Below, piece by piece: positions 1-11,065 of a DNA stretch of 64,000 nt (position 1 is its first letter; every line of letters begins with the position of its first letter). The stretch is from Chrysoporthe austroafricana (taxonomy: Eukaryota; Ascomycota; Sordariomycetes; Diaporthales; Cryphonectriaceae): NCBI GenBank assembly GCA_001051155.2, contig JYIP02000002.1, forward strand, positions 689,583 through 753,582, written 5' to 3'. The position numbers and the translations under genes were made by a program. Below the pieces are notes generated by a model, which made no database searches, was not told where the DNA came from, and was given only the letters and a program-made list of their open reading frames with translations.

Positions 1-36
1 AAGATGTGGGGAGGAGGGAGGATGTATAAGACGTAC

Positions 37-1386
37 ATGACGATCAGGAAGTTGAAAAGCCAGTTGCTGCACGTCGACACGGCGTTGGCCTTGGCGCGGG
101 TCTTGATGGGGTTGACCTCGGCCGGGTACAGCCAGGGCAGGGGCAGCCACGTCGCGCCGAAGCTGGCGATGTACGTGAAGAGGCCAACGGCGGCGCCCTT
201 GGCGGCCTCGGGCGTGCCGGGGATCAGGCAGGAGAAGGTGATGATCATGGAGGTCATCTGGCCGACGGTGCCGATCAGGAACAGCTTGCGGCGGCCGACG
301 CGCTCGATGACGAACCACGAGACGGTCGCGAAGATGGAGTAGACGATCATGTTGACGCCGCCCATCAGCAGCGCCATGTTGTGCGTCTGGCCGATGGACT
401 TCTGGAACAGGATCGGGAAGTAGTAGATGACGGCGTTGCACCCGCCGATCTGCTGCATCAGCTGCGACGACGCGCCGAGCATCATGCGCCGGAAGTGCTG
501 CGTCTTGCCGTTGGTGAAGAGCGTGCTGTACGGCGTCGAGCGCGCGAAGCCGCCCGACGCGCGGATCGAGTCGACGATGATGTCGCGCTCCATGGCCGTC
601 TCGGCGCTGTCGAGCTCGTACCCGCGCAGCGCGCTGATGACGATCTCGGCCTCCTCGTACCGCTCGTGCGTCAGCAGCCACCGCGGCGACTCGGGCAGGA
701 AGTACATGGGGATCGAGATGATGAGCGCGAAGACGATCTGGAAGGCGATCGGGAAGCGCCACGTGAAGTTGGCCGGGCCGTACGACGCGCCGTAGTCGAT
801 CCAGTACGCCACGCACGTGCCGAAGGCGATGACGCCGCCCTCGATGCAGATGAGCAGCCCGCGGTTCGTCGTCCGCGAGCACTCGGCCTGGTACGTGGGG
901 ATCGTCGACGTGTTGATGCCGTTGCCGACGCCCATGATCACGCGCCCGACGATGAACTGCGCGAACGGCGTGGCCGTGGCCATGGAGGTGATCTGGATGA
1001 TGACGCCGCAGAACATGATGGCGCCGCCCAGGATGATGGCGCGCCGGCGCCCCAGCAGGTCGCCCACGCCCAGGATGAACATGGCGCCGAAGAGGCAGCC
1101 GATCTCGTAGATGGCCGTCGTGAAGCCCTGCATGGTGGAGTTGTCCCGGGTCGCGGGGAACATGTCATTGAAGGGCGCGGCCGAGATGATGCCGCTCATG
1201 ACACTGCAGGCCCGTGCTGGTCAGTCACCGAGTGCCAGGGGAAGAGGGCGGCAGAGCCTGGTGTGGAGAGGGACAGAGGACGTACCCTTGATCATAGCCG
1301 AAGAGGACGAAGCCGGTGGTGGCGATGGTGGACACCAGGAGGGAGAGCGGCCTCCCGGAGAGGCCACAGAACTTGGGGGGCGCCAT
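37..1386 (-). CDS. MFS sugar transporter, 5' part (gene continues beyond the left edge)
   Basis: This is a proton-coupled hexose-type transporter of the major facilitator superfamily in the plasma membrane. Exon 1 is 1286..1386 and exon 2 is 37..1203, with an 82-bp intron between them (GTACGT...CTGCAG). Splicing restores the family sequence FGYDQGVMSGIIS. Further signatures are GRRRAIILGG after TM2, the PESPRWL motif in the central loop, QQIGGCNAVIYYFPILF in TM7 and ERVGRRKLFLIG before TM9. After 422 residues the reading frame meets another GTACGT donor at position 36, just after NWLFNFLIVM. The last TM segments and C-terminus therefore lie outside the window. The substrate cannot be told from the sequence. 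The start is the ATG at 1386, which directly precedes the first hydrophobic segment. What I see is motifs and gene structure; transport of sugar is family knowledge. Confidence 0.94.
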
Positions 1387-3696
1387 GATGCTGTCGATGT
1401 CGCCCGGATGATGGTGTTGAAGACGGGGGAGGGGGATGGGGAGTCTCTTCAACACGGGCGGTCTGCAGGCAGAGAATCAGACAGACGTGCAGGACGCCTG
1501 GACGGACGGAGGAGGGAGGACAGCTCCCTTATACTACTGTCCACCTCTCCCCGCGATGGGAACCGAACCGTACATGCACAGTACTATGGCACACGGGTAC
1601 CCGAGAGATCGTCTGGACGGTTGCACCGTCCGGCCGACGGGCTGCTCACGCATGCACGCACGCACGCCAGGGCGCTCTCCTCCCCCCGTCGGTGGCATGG
1701 CATGGACCTCGGATAACCATGGCAGGTCACGGGCATCCTGCCGTTGCGCCGATCACCTCCACACACAAAGGGCCCTGGGGGACGCACCGGGCAGTGATAG
1801 GCGGTGGTAGCGGGCCAGGTCCCTGAATATCTGACCAAGGCGTGCCACCGCATGCGCGCGTGTTGCCTCGGTCCTGTGGGGGATACCTGGTCGCAAACAG
1901 AGCAGAGCAGGCTGGCAGGCTGGCAGGCTGGCAGGCTGCTCTGGTCCGACGACTCATGCAGGCGGCGACCAGATCCCGGCCCGCATGGCTGACGATGCGG
2001 CCGGCGCGTTGCGACGCTCTGCTGCGAGGCCCGGAGGCTCTGCGGCTCTGATAGGCCCGCGTCGGCCTGGCGGGCTGCAGCTGAGGGTACATGGCGCGGG
2101 CGGACAGTCACTCCACCGGCTCCTTGGCGAGGGCAATGAGGTCATCGTGTGGGCTCTGCCCTCGGCGAAAATATCCCCAGCCAGGGAGTGGCGGGTTCCC
2201 CGCTCGGGGAAAGATCTGCCAGATGCTGCGTGCTGCCGTTTAGCCAGGCGCCGGATGTGGGTTGTTGGCCATGTCGGTGTGTGGGGCGGCGCTGGTGACA
2301 GGGGAGACGAAGGAGGAAAAAAAGGACTGATCTTTTTGACTTCGCGGTGAGACGCAGGCACGGCAGGACAGGCCGGGTTGGGCCCTGGCCTCCGCGTAGG
2401 TACGTTTCCCCTCGGCACATGACTGACGGGGTCGTTGACGTCCCTCAGGCCATGTCAGGCCAGCAGCCCGGAATAACCTCACATGCCGCTGGGAAACGCG
2501 GGGAGTGTCCACTCTCTGTGCCCACTGGAGACCGTCCCCGGCGGGCCTGTCTTGCTGTGCCATGGGGAAGCCAGACTGGAGCCGTGCGAGTCGTGACCTG
2601 GCAGCGAGTTCTTGAATAGCGCGTCCCAGATGCCCACAAAACCCCCATTCCTACCACCGGATCAGCACAACCAGGCGGGTCGCACATGCGTGAGGAGGCC
2701 CCACCGGCTCGAAGATCCAAGGCACAGTGCTGAGTGCCTCGCAGGGCCGTTGGGTATTTGAATATCCACGGCCCTCCTCCGCGAGGACGGGCAACCTTGC
2801 CGCATCTTGCAGACGGACGGCTCGTCCAAGGCAGAGCCGCAGATCCTCCCTCGATCGGCTGCGCTGGTCTCACCACCCACGCCGCACGCCGCACGCCGCA
2901 GGGTCCTGGTGGAGGGGCCACAGCGGACCCGCTAGCCCGCGAGAGATCGTCCGCTCACGACAGCTTACACGAGTCCCGTGTCAGCCGCGCCGGACTGTGT
3001 GTGTAAGTGTGTGTCTGGGCAGCCGGGCGAACCAGCGGGCGCCGTCCCGGCCGTGCATCGTATCGCTGGGAAGAATGTGAGAAAACTCTGTATGAAAACT
3101 GGACCTCGTCTGCACCCTCTAATTCCGTTTCCGCTTTTTCATCTCCGCTTTTGATAGGAATGCGTTACAGGTTGGAGCGGTGAATCCTTTCCTCGCTCGT
3201 TTTTGTTCCTCTCCCTGGCCGGCCACATCTGAGCTGCACATGCACAGGTTAGGACGAAACCGCTCGAGGCAGCGCGCAGGTGGGTTGGCGATCTACCGAT
3301 AACGTCATACCTTCTATTGTGTCAACAACCCGTGGTAGTGCTCAATGTGGGTGGTGTTGAGGTTGGGGGGGCGAAGGCTGATCCTGCTCGGTCAAAGTCC
3401 GGACTGCTGGAAAGAATAATGGGGGACTAAGGCTGTGATGCATAATGGACGGAGCAGCCCAGGTCCCAGCAGAGGCTCATGGAGATGGATTAGTAAAACT
3501 TAGGCAAGTCTCCCATGATTCTCAGGGGCGCACAGTTCACGTCTCTGTGTTTTGTTGCCGGTGCCACCCTCTTGCCTTGACATGCCGTGAAGAGTTGGTA
3601 CTGGCGACGAAAAGAATGTGTTGGTATTGCTGTCTGCCAAATACTCCTGGATAATGATACACGTTGTAGAATTCCCGACCCTAACATCACCGACGC
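1387..3696. other. intergenic, no gene seen
   Basis: Upstream flank of the transporter and downstream flank of the CHZ-like gene. Open frames here are short, overlap on both strands and match no family I recognise. A small 8-bp tandem repeat (GCTGGCAG, about three and a half units) lies at 1909..1938. The sequence from about 3080 to 3700 is more AT-rich and could hold 3' untranslated sequence of the minus-strand gene at 3697. Confidence 0.6.
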
Positions 3697-4001
3697 CTAC
3701 TCGTCCGGAATACCCTCCGCGTCACCCGGCTCTCTGTAGCCACCGTCAGGCTGGGCCCCTCGAGTGCGCCCCTTGATGATGTTGGACTTATCAATGGCCT
3801 CTTTATCATCACGCTCTGCCGGTGGGGATCAGCAATGCCTATCTGTGAGGGTTTTCTGCAAGTTTTCTGCAGGTTGCACGAACCAAGCTGGGCGTCGGAG
3901 TCAGCAGTGGCCTCGTCGACTCCCTCGTCGACGGGCTCCTCGTCAGGCTGGACAGGGATTTCCGCCTCGTTGGTGGCATACGACTCCTCGTTGGCAGACA
4001 T
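3697..4001 (-). CDS. small acidic protein with CHZ-like (histone chaperone) motif
   Basis: The predicted protein has 78 residues from two exons, 3884..4001 and 3697..3815, with a 68-bp intron (GTTCGT...GGCAG). The N-terminal half is acidic (PDEEPVDEGVDEATADSD). The second exon carries AIDKSNIIKGRTRGA followed by a GGYREPGDAEGIPDE tail. The core 'IDxSNII..RTRGA' resembles the CHZ motif of the H2A.Z chaperone Chz1 and of small conserved filamentous-fungal proteins annotated with that domain. If that is right, it binds histone dimers in the nucleus. It is shorter than yeast Chz1 and may be a separate small family sharing only the motif. It is transcribed divergently from the thiolase-like gene at 5164. 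The weak point is the GTTCGT donor; the reading frame on both sides fits it. Confidence 0.75.
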
Positions 4002-5163
4002 GCTGTTGATGGATGTCGAAAGACTGGGGACAAAATTGGGCTTGTGGAGCTGGCAAACGGTCCGAATAGAGGAAAATGTGGTTCTCGTGGGCCCGGGGAA
4101 TGTGTGGGAATGTGTGGGATTGTGATGTTGCGGTGGCAATGTCCATCCTCCAGAATCCGGGGATTTCCCCAGGTTTTTATCGTCGACGTCCGAGCTGGGA
4201 GACGACACCGTCTGCGCCCGCACGCCGTGCAGATTCATCAACCTGAGGGCCTCGGGTCTTTGTCCTTCGGGACGGCCATGACGACAATGACTCCAGATGA
4301 TGCGCCGTCCATCGGCTGGGCCGTGTTCCTAGATTAGCACGAGACTGGCGCGATCGGGTAGACTTAAGCGGCGTCTCCAGACTACCGGAACCTCAGCACG
4401 GCGTGCACGGATATGAACGGTCCCTTTCAGCGCGCTTGTTGGCGGCGTCATGCATCGGGCTCGACGGCGCGTCCCTGACGATCACCACCGATGCGCGCCA
4501 TCGTGCCGGGACTCCATGACGACAGGCTGTGCGCGATCAGTGATGATGTGCCGGGAACTCGATTGTAGTAGTAGTGTAATCGCCCAAGCGCGGTAGACGT
4601 AGCCTGAGATGAAAGCACCGTCGGGTTCAAGCCGGTCATCGAGGGACGAGCCGCCGTCCAGACTGCAACGCTCCCGCATCCACGTCAACGATGTCCAGCC
4701 GCAAATGCTACCATGCACCATGCACAGCGCTCATCATGTCCACATGTGCAGTCCTCGCGGCTCGGGACCCGGCTCCAGAGCAGCATCTTGGCTGCTTTCA
4801 GACGCCCATTGGGCTCGATTTCGATCCCTCTCTCCACTCAAGTTGGAACAGTGTGATCATCAGCTCGAGAAAGGAAAGAATCGTGCTGGGCATTGCAGGC
4901 CATAGCGGCGCGTGGGGATGGTGATGCTGTTAGACCCAGACTTCAGAGCCTGTCTCCGTCATTCCGGAACAACCCTAACCCTTCTGACGACAGTCCCTCT
5001 CCGCTCTCAAGCCCGGGTCTGCTGATGCCTCGGCATTGTGATACGTAGCAGTTGCGTGAGGCTTCGTGCCCGTGATCATCCTCAGTCGAGGGGATACGAT
5101 GAGTCCTCCTTGACGCCTCTTACCAAAACTGCTTGCCGAGCCCTTGCCCATACCATAACAAAC
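4002..5163. other. divergent intergenic region, no gene seen
   Basis: Shared upstream region of the CHZ-like gene (-) and the thiolase-like gene (+). No convincing coding frame. No TATA box or known operator stands out. Confidence 0.6.
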
Positions 5164-7200
5164 ATGGCATCCGTCCCCGTGATAATTGGCGTGGCCGATG
5201 TCAAGAACAAGACAGACCAGCACAAAGAGCCTGCGACTCTCATGCTTGAGGCGATCACATTGGCAATAGAAGACGCTTGTACCTCGCAAGATCAGCTAAG
5301 ATCTCAAATAGACGGGATCGACATTGTGAGGACTTGGACATGGCCCTACGCAGATCTTCCTGGGCTTCTGTCCGAGAAGCTAGGGCTCAAGTCGAGACCA
5401 AAGTGGACGCGCTATACCGAGACCCATGGGGGAAACCAGCCTGCAAAGTTGGTGGACGAGGCTGCCGTGCGTATTGCGAGAGGGGAGGTCTCGGTGGCCG
5501 TCGTGACGGGAGGTGAAGCTCTGGCTTCATGTGAGCGTTCCGCACCCTCTGCAGGCTGCCCGACTGAATTCCGGGTCAGCAGCCACTTGGTAAAGGGTCT
5601 TAGCCGCTGATACTATTCTACCTGTGGCCAGTGACTGCATGTGCCAAGATGGGCATCACAGAGCCACCAGGCTGGACGAAGCCTCATACACCTGTGCAGG
5701 ACGTGTTCTCACCGTCTACCACAAGCCTAGGAGAAGGTGGGTGTTCCATTTCATGACCAGGCTCGTACACTGTAGGACCACCGACCCCTCACACTGCAGT
5801 AGATATTGGTGGAATTCATTCTATTGGTGCGCCTATCCACATATACCCCCTCTACGAAAATGCCTTCCGGGCACACCGCGGGCAGACGCCTCGCGAGAAC
5901 AACGACGAGTCGGCCAGCCTATACGCGGAGTTTGCGAAGGTTGCCACGGGGAACCAATACTCGTGGAACCATGGGAAGCCGCCCGCTAGTAAGGGGGAAA
6001 TTGGGACCGTGTCCCGGAGGAACAGGATGATTTGCTCACCTTGTGAGTCAGACGACCGGAACTATTGGATCTCTTGTCTGGATTACCAGCTGACTTCAGG
6101 GGCAGATCCACTTCTGATGAACGCCTTCAACACCGTCAACCTGGCTGCTGCTTGCATATTGACTTCTGTCGAAAATGCAAAGAAGCTTGGCGTCCCAGAG
6201 GAGAAGTGGGTGTACCCTCTAGGAGGTGCCGGGAGGAAGGAGAGGGAGCAATGTACGCCTTTCGAACATGAACCCATGCTCATGACTTAGACTAACGCAT
6301 CGACAGTCTGGGAGCGCCCAAATTTCTTCCACAGCAAAGCGATATCTGTAGCGTTGGATGGCTGTCTGGAATCGTCAGGACTCAAACTTGACGATATCGA
6401 CGCCTTGGATTTGTACTCGTAAGCACTGTCCTTCTTCCCTATCTTTCCATCTTTTCTTTCTCCCTTCTCGTAGATTAAAAGCTTATGATGTCCACAGATG
6501 TTTCCCGATTGTCCCCAAACTGGCCTGTCGTCATCTCGGTCTGCCGGTCCTCAACTCCATCAAGCCCCTGACTCTGCTAGGAGGTTTGACATCCTTTGGA
6601 GGCGCAGGTAATAACTATTCTATGCACGTATGTCCTGCTCTCTTCGCTCTTTCCACGCAGGAGACATATTGAGACCTTCTCTGCAGGCCATCACCGAAAT
6701 GTGCCGCCAAATAAGAGGTGGCAAGATCCGGAAAGGACTAGTACTTGCTAACGGCGGGGTGCTTTCGTACCAACATGCTATCTGTCTGTCTTCAACGCGG
6801 AGAATACACGGCACGTCATACCCAGACAGTCGTGTTGATTCCGACGACGTCGTTGATGGGCGGGCCCCGCCGGTTCAGACTTCTGCCGAGGGGGAAGCTG
6901 TTATTGAGGTCATTCTGGTCCCGAATCCCTTAGAACAAAGCATACATACTGACGCATATGTAGACTTATACCGTTGAATTCGGCCGGGATGGGAAGCCAG
7001 AAACAGCTTTCATCATCGGCCGACTCAAGGCTGACGGCCGCCGCTTCATTGCAAATGACGGGAATCAGCGGACGTTGCAGCAGATCTCATCTGTGTCCGA
7101 GGAGCAAGTCGGCAAAGAGGGCTACGTGTCGATCAAACGGACGAGTGAGGGCGAATGGGAAAAGAATCTCTTCTTTCTGGGGCCGAGGCCGGGACTTTAA
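5164..7200 (+). CDS. thiolase-like protein (acetyl-CoA acetyltransferase-like, with C-terminal extra domain)
   Basis: Eight exons join in frame: 5164..5530, 5632..5736, 5800..6042, 6106..6252, 6307..6418, 6498..6627, 6687..6908 and 6964..7200, giving 520 residues. The thiolase fold is visible in PVIIGVADVKNK at the N-terminus, in AVVTGGEALAS, in the region ending NRMICSPYPLLMNAFNTVN, in LDDIDALDLYSCFPIVPKLA and in LLGGLTSFGGAGNNYSMHAI. The tail from about residue 440 (TYTVEFGRDGKPETAFIIGR) is an OB-like extra C-terminal domain found in this subfamily. The positions of the usual catalytic cysteines appear to hold other residues: THGGNQPAKLV where thiolases have a Cys-Ser-Gly stretch, and LANGGVLSYQHA where they have CxGGG. 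The reaction is therefore uncertain; an acyl-CoA-binding or degradative role is inference. The donor at 6909 (GTCATT) is weak but keeps frame. Confidence 0.9.
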
Positions 7201-8040
7201 ATGTATATTCATAGAGAGAAGCACAGCAGGATACAACGCCATCAGCACAAGCTTCTCGTCTCGCCCTCTTCCTCTCTCCACGCTCTCAAAATACCCGCGA
7301 TGGTTCATCCTGACGAGAGACCGCTGTTGGAGGGAGGCCTCGCTGTGACACACTAACGCTCCATACACACAGATAATAACCAGAATGATTTGCCATTTGA
7401 CGAGACAAAAGAGTGACACAAGTATACCGCCACTCATTCTAGTCTCGGGGACAACAGTCCCCTCTGGCGACATGGGACACCCAGGAATCTAATTTTCAGC
7501 TACTCTTTCTGCCATCCGAGGGGGTAGGTCTATCCCTCCAGACGTTTGTTGTTGGTGCGGTTGCTTGTTCTATGAAGTCGCAGCCGGTGTCTTGTCGGCA
7601 GAGAAGTGGCAGGATGAAATGATATTCGCCACTTTGATACACCCCCATGTATCTAAGTATTCCCCTCACCTGGGTCTTTATGAACATCATAATGTTCTCT
7701 TCCGGCACACAACCCTGGTTATAAGCTGTCACGATTGTCGTATGACTAAACAGCATGCACAGTAATACTGGGGCCCATGGAATGAGGCAACTCTACATGG
7801 GGTTTTTGTGTGGGGCGGAGACAGCAGCAACAAAATGGAGGAAAAGGGACCAGAAAAAAAAAAAAAAAAAAAAAGAGAGAGAGAGAGAGGGAGAGAGACG
7901 AACATGTATCACTTGACAAAATACTTTTTTATTTTATGTTAATAATGATATCTGGGACTGAACCAGCAGTCATGGACCCAGAACGGCTACTCGTATGCTA
8001 CAACTTATCAGCACGCCATTCAACCCATCTCTCAGCCAGA
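7201..8040. other. convergent 3' flanks, with A-tract and GA repeat
   Basis: Space between two convergent genes. It holds a run of about 21 A at 7854..7874 followed by a GA repeat to about 7890. No coding frame is convincing. Confidence 0.65.
7854..7890. repeat. poly(A) tract followed by (GA)n microsatellite
   Basis: Simple sequence read directly. On the sense strand of the phosphoesterase gene (-) it is a T-tract about 170 bp past the stop codon. Confidence 0.95.
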
Positions 8041-9021
8041 CTACTGTTCCTCACAATCGTCAGTAGTGGTTCTGGGTAGATCCAAGTCGACAAGCCATGG
8101 CAACTGGAGAGATTCTTCATCTCGTCCCTGAATGGCCGCATTCACAAATAGTGTCTGTTGGCCTTGCTTGTTGTCGCCGAGATGTGCGCCGCAATACCGC
8201 TGCTCGGCGTATATACGGGCCTTCCCCTCCTTTTCCCGGGCCATCTCCTCGTCATCGAATTTGCCTCGTTTCAGCGTGCTGAGGAGCTCGACCACGTGGG
8301 ACTTGTCGTTGTCGATGTCGGTCAGGTGCGAGGGCTTCTCGCTGAGCCTCTCCCTCCACGTAACCACCTTGGCGCCCCAGCCCTCGTGGATGTGTCCGAA
8401 GCAGTGCACGCGTGGTTTCGATCGGGCAACTGCGGCGAACAGATCCGGACATCCTGCCCTCTCGCGGTCGTCTGTCCTGTCCAGCACACCTCGGGGCGGC
8501 CCGTGGGTGACAACGATGTCTGTTCCGTCTGGGATCTCGAAACTATGTCCCTGGTCTGGGCGGTATTGGAAACCCCAGTCGCCCAAAGATGGAGTGTATG
8601 GGCTCGCATAGACCGTCAGCGTCGACCCGTTCGCAAGCGAGAACCGGTGAGTGCCCTCGTCGAGAAAGCGTATCCCCTGCTCCAGCGCGTCTGCCAGAAG
8701 CTGTCTTGCCTGCCCATAATCGCCATATGTGGCTGTAATGAGCTCGCGTCCTGAGTGGGCCCTTGCTTCCTCGACTTTTTTTCGGAAGATGGGTTCGTCG
8801 AGCGTGAAGTCGTGGTTTCCAGCGATGACGAGCTTCAAGGGCGCCTTGATCTTCTGCAGAAGCTGGAGAGTGGCGTGGTACTCTTCCAGCTTGGACTCTT
8901 CGGTGAGATCGCCACAGTGGATGACGACATCTACCGGCTCGTGAGGCAGTTTTCCCTCCAAAGTCATCGCGTGCGTGTCAGACAGGATAAGAACTCTTGT
9001 TGTCTTGGCAACAGGCTCCAT
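8041..9021 (-). CDS. calcineurin-like metallophosphoesterase (MPPED-like)
   Basis: A single exon of 326 residues. The five metal-binding blocks of the metallophosphoesterase superfamily are present and in order: LSDTH (residues 13-17), HCGDLTEES (35-43), AGNHDF (67-72), VVTHGPP in the middle and CFGHIHEGWG near residue 215. These Asp, Asn and His residues bind a two-metal centre that hydrolyses phosphoesters. The arrangement, with GDLT and a GHIH block, resembles the small cytosolic class that includes animal MPPED1/2 and fungal 'ser/thr protein phosphatase family' proteins. The physiological substrate is unknown. There is no signal peptide or membrane segment. It starts at the ATG at 9021, seven residues before the first beta-strand, and converges with the thiolase-like gene. 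Confidence 0.95.
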   Translation of the reverse strand: MEPVAKTTRVLILSDTHAMTLEGKLPHEPVDVVIHCGDLTEESKLEEYHATLQLLQKIKAPLKLVIAGNHDFTLDEPIFRKKVEEARAHSGRELITATYGDYGQARQLLADALEQGIRFLDEGTHRFSLANGSTLTVYASPYTPSLGDWGFQYRPDQGHSFEIPDGTDIVVTHGPPRGVLDRTDDRERAGCPDLFAAVARSKPRVHCFGHIHEGWGAKVVTWRERLSEKPSHLTDIDNDKSHVVELLSTLKRGKFDDEEMAREKEGKARIYAEQRYCGAHLGDNKQGQQTLFVNAAIQGRDEESLQLPWLVDLDLPRTTTDDCEEQ

Positions 9022-9635
9022 GCTGACGTCCGGAAGCGTAAGCGTTGGCGAAGATGGAGAGATTGGGTAGTTGGCAGGCTGGGAAACTTGGGTTCAAGGT
9101 CCTTTACCTAAATGTTATTGTTATTGAATAAAATGGTGAAAGGATTCTTCAAGTGAAAGATTATTAGAAAGCATGGCCTAGAAAAGTAGAAGAGTTGGGG
9201 CGAGTGGGACGGGCAACCAGCCTTATATTTATATACATTTCGTGGTAAGAATGTTTCTGCCGGTGACTCAATTTGTTTGGCACCGTCGAGTTACTTCATG
9301 GGTTTACTCAACCTTAAGAGTATTTATCTCTCAAAGCTTGCAGCTATCCAATCTAGTACCCAATGAAAAATGGCCAATGACAAATGGGAGCCTACTATAC
9401 TAATTAGAATATATCAAGGTCAAGCCAATAGCTACGCCTTGCTCTCAAATTGTTCAACAGCCATATAGGAAGATCTTAATATGTTTGTCTAGCAGCTGGT
9501 TAGCCCTCATGTGATCGGACGCGCTAGTTCCTTATAAAGGTTTTGGTAACCCTCTATAGATCTAATTCTATCTAGATATAGCGCGCTAGGTGCCTGACTT
9601 CTCTGCTTTCTACGCTATCTTCTACTAGCAATCAT

Positions 9636-9895
9636 TGTAAGAGGCTTGATCTGTAAGATCGTGCTGATCCCAGAGATGGACACTTTCGCCATATAAGCTA
9701 CGGTGGGGCTAGCCTCCACTATTCTGTTCTACTTTTCGTTTGGGTTCTGCATGTGAAGGGCTCGATCTGGAAGATCATGCCCGTCTTGGTCATGTACCGG
9801 AGGCGTGCTGCCGCCTCCGCTATAGATATTACCATAGAGAGGCTGTTCTTGCTTCTCTCTTTTTGGTATTGTGATGGTTCGATGACATTCTGGAT
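9636..9895. repeat. fragments related to the internal part of the adjacent MITE-like element
   Basis: The stretch 9757..9870 (starting GGGCTCGATCTGGAAGATC) matches, in reverse complement, about 9950..10053 inside the neighbouring element, with many mismatches. A more diverged third copy (GCTTGATCTGTAAGATCGTG) starts near 9643. The substitutions are mostly transitions by eye. Confidence 0.65.
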
Positions 9896-9896
9896 A

Positions 9897-10103
9897 GCCG
9901 TGCATAAGATGCCTGATTGGAGTTGTGTATTGAGATACTGAAAGGAGAGGAAGAAGTAAGGATAGTCCTTCCTCTCCCATAAGGTAGTATCTATCGGAGG
10001 CGGGACACCTCCAACACGTGAACAAGACGGGCACGATCTCCCCGATCGAGCCCTTTACAGGTATCTCAATACACAACTCCAATCAAGCATCTTGTATACG
10101 GCG
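9897..10103. mobile_element. MITE-like element, about 207 bp, with about 42-bp terminal inverted repeats
   Basis: The left end at 9897..9938 (GCCGTGCATAAGATGCCTGA...) is matched by the reverse complement of 10061..10102 (…CAAGCATCTTGTATACGGC) with only a few differences. The shared core GATTGGAGTTGTGTATTGAG is identical at both ends. There is no coding capacity, so this is a non-autonomous element or a remnant of one. A target-site duplication is not obvious; TA-like bases flank it. The transposase family cannot be named from this copy. Confidence 0.65.
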
Positions 10104-10247
10104 ATACGTAATAAGATCGGAACTTCACAGTGGTACGCTTTGGGATCGGAAGTGAAGGTGGGTTTTTAAGGCCGTACAGTTATAAGAGGGCTACCCACTA
10201 TTATAAACCGAGGAAGAACAACACTCAGCCACTTGTATACAGTAATG

Positions 10248-10500
10248 CATCATTACACCCACCTAAAATGCATCATTATACCTAACTAAAATGTATTATT
10301 ATATCCACCTAAAGTATATCATTATACTTACCTAAAGTGCATTGTTACACCTACCTAAAGTGCATCATCATACTTACCTAAAATGTATCATTACACCTAT
10401 TTAAAGTATATCATTATACTTACTTAAAGTATATCATTATACTTACCTAAAATGCATTATTATACCCACCTAAAGTACATCATTATATTCACCTTCTACC
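10248..10500. repeat. 23-bp minisatellite, 11 tandem copies
   Basis: The consensus is close to CATCATTATACTTACCTAAAG plus two variable bases. Eleven contiguous 23-bp units can be phased exactly from 10248 to 10500, the last one diverging at its end. The differences between units are nearly all C/T or A/G transitions, as RIP or simple decay would give. The array ends just before a C-run and A-run at 10510..10531. Confidence 0.95.
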
Positions 10501-11065
10501 TTTTTCAAACCCCCCCCCCCAAAAAAAAAAACAGAAATAAACATCCTTTTCTCGCCTTCTTTTAATTACTTTCATTTTCGACCCCTGTAAGCAGGTCTAG
10601 GACAGGCTTTTCACCCTGGTCCTGTGCTCGAGTGGCCCTACAGTTGCTGTCGTCGTTTCTACACCAACACAGCCCACTGCTATGGTGACCATTCTTCGTG
10701 CGACGGCGCCCTAGTCCTAGTTCACTAGCTACCAAGACTATAGTTCCTAGGGGCTGCTAATGGACTAGAAGATATTACTATACTAAGTTCTTAGAGCTTA
10801 TCAAGGTCAATCTAGTGATTGTGCCTTCCTCTAAAGAGACATCTGGGGAGGTTGATCATCTGCAGCTCGTCGAAGTCCTCATGTTTATTCCCACAGCAAT
10901 CATCAACATCGTCACACGAATCCTCAAAGATCATCAATAAGCCTCAATGATCATCAATAATCATCGAACAGCATCCAGCCTCACCTAGACCTTCACGGCC
11001 ACGACTCTATTTTGATTCTTTACGCGAATCTGTCCTGCCCTCCTAAGGCACATATAACAACGAAG

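Larger units (their letters stand above)
9022..11065. other. AT-rich island with degenerate repeats
   Basis: The base composition drops clearly from about 9100 onward: many TA steps, TATA-like runs and few GC-rich codon patterns. Within it are the inverted-repeat element at 9897..10103, related fragments at 9636..9895 and the 23-bp minisatellite. No coding frame is convincing. The 117-residue frame at 9729..10082 (-) is a by-product of the inverted repeat. Confidence 0.75.

Noticed and set aside
381..1388. 335-codon open frame on the plus strand
   Set aside because: It is the antisense of the MFS transporter, which has full family motifs on the minus strand; the plus-strand frame is Arg/Asp-rich shadow sequence.
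9729..10082. 117-codon minus-strand frame in the AT-rich island
   Set aside because: It is spread across the inverted-repeat element and has no protein character.
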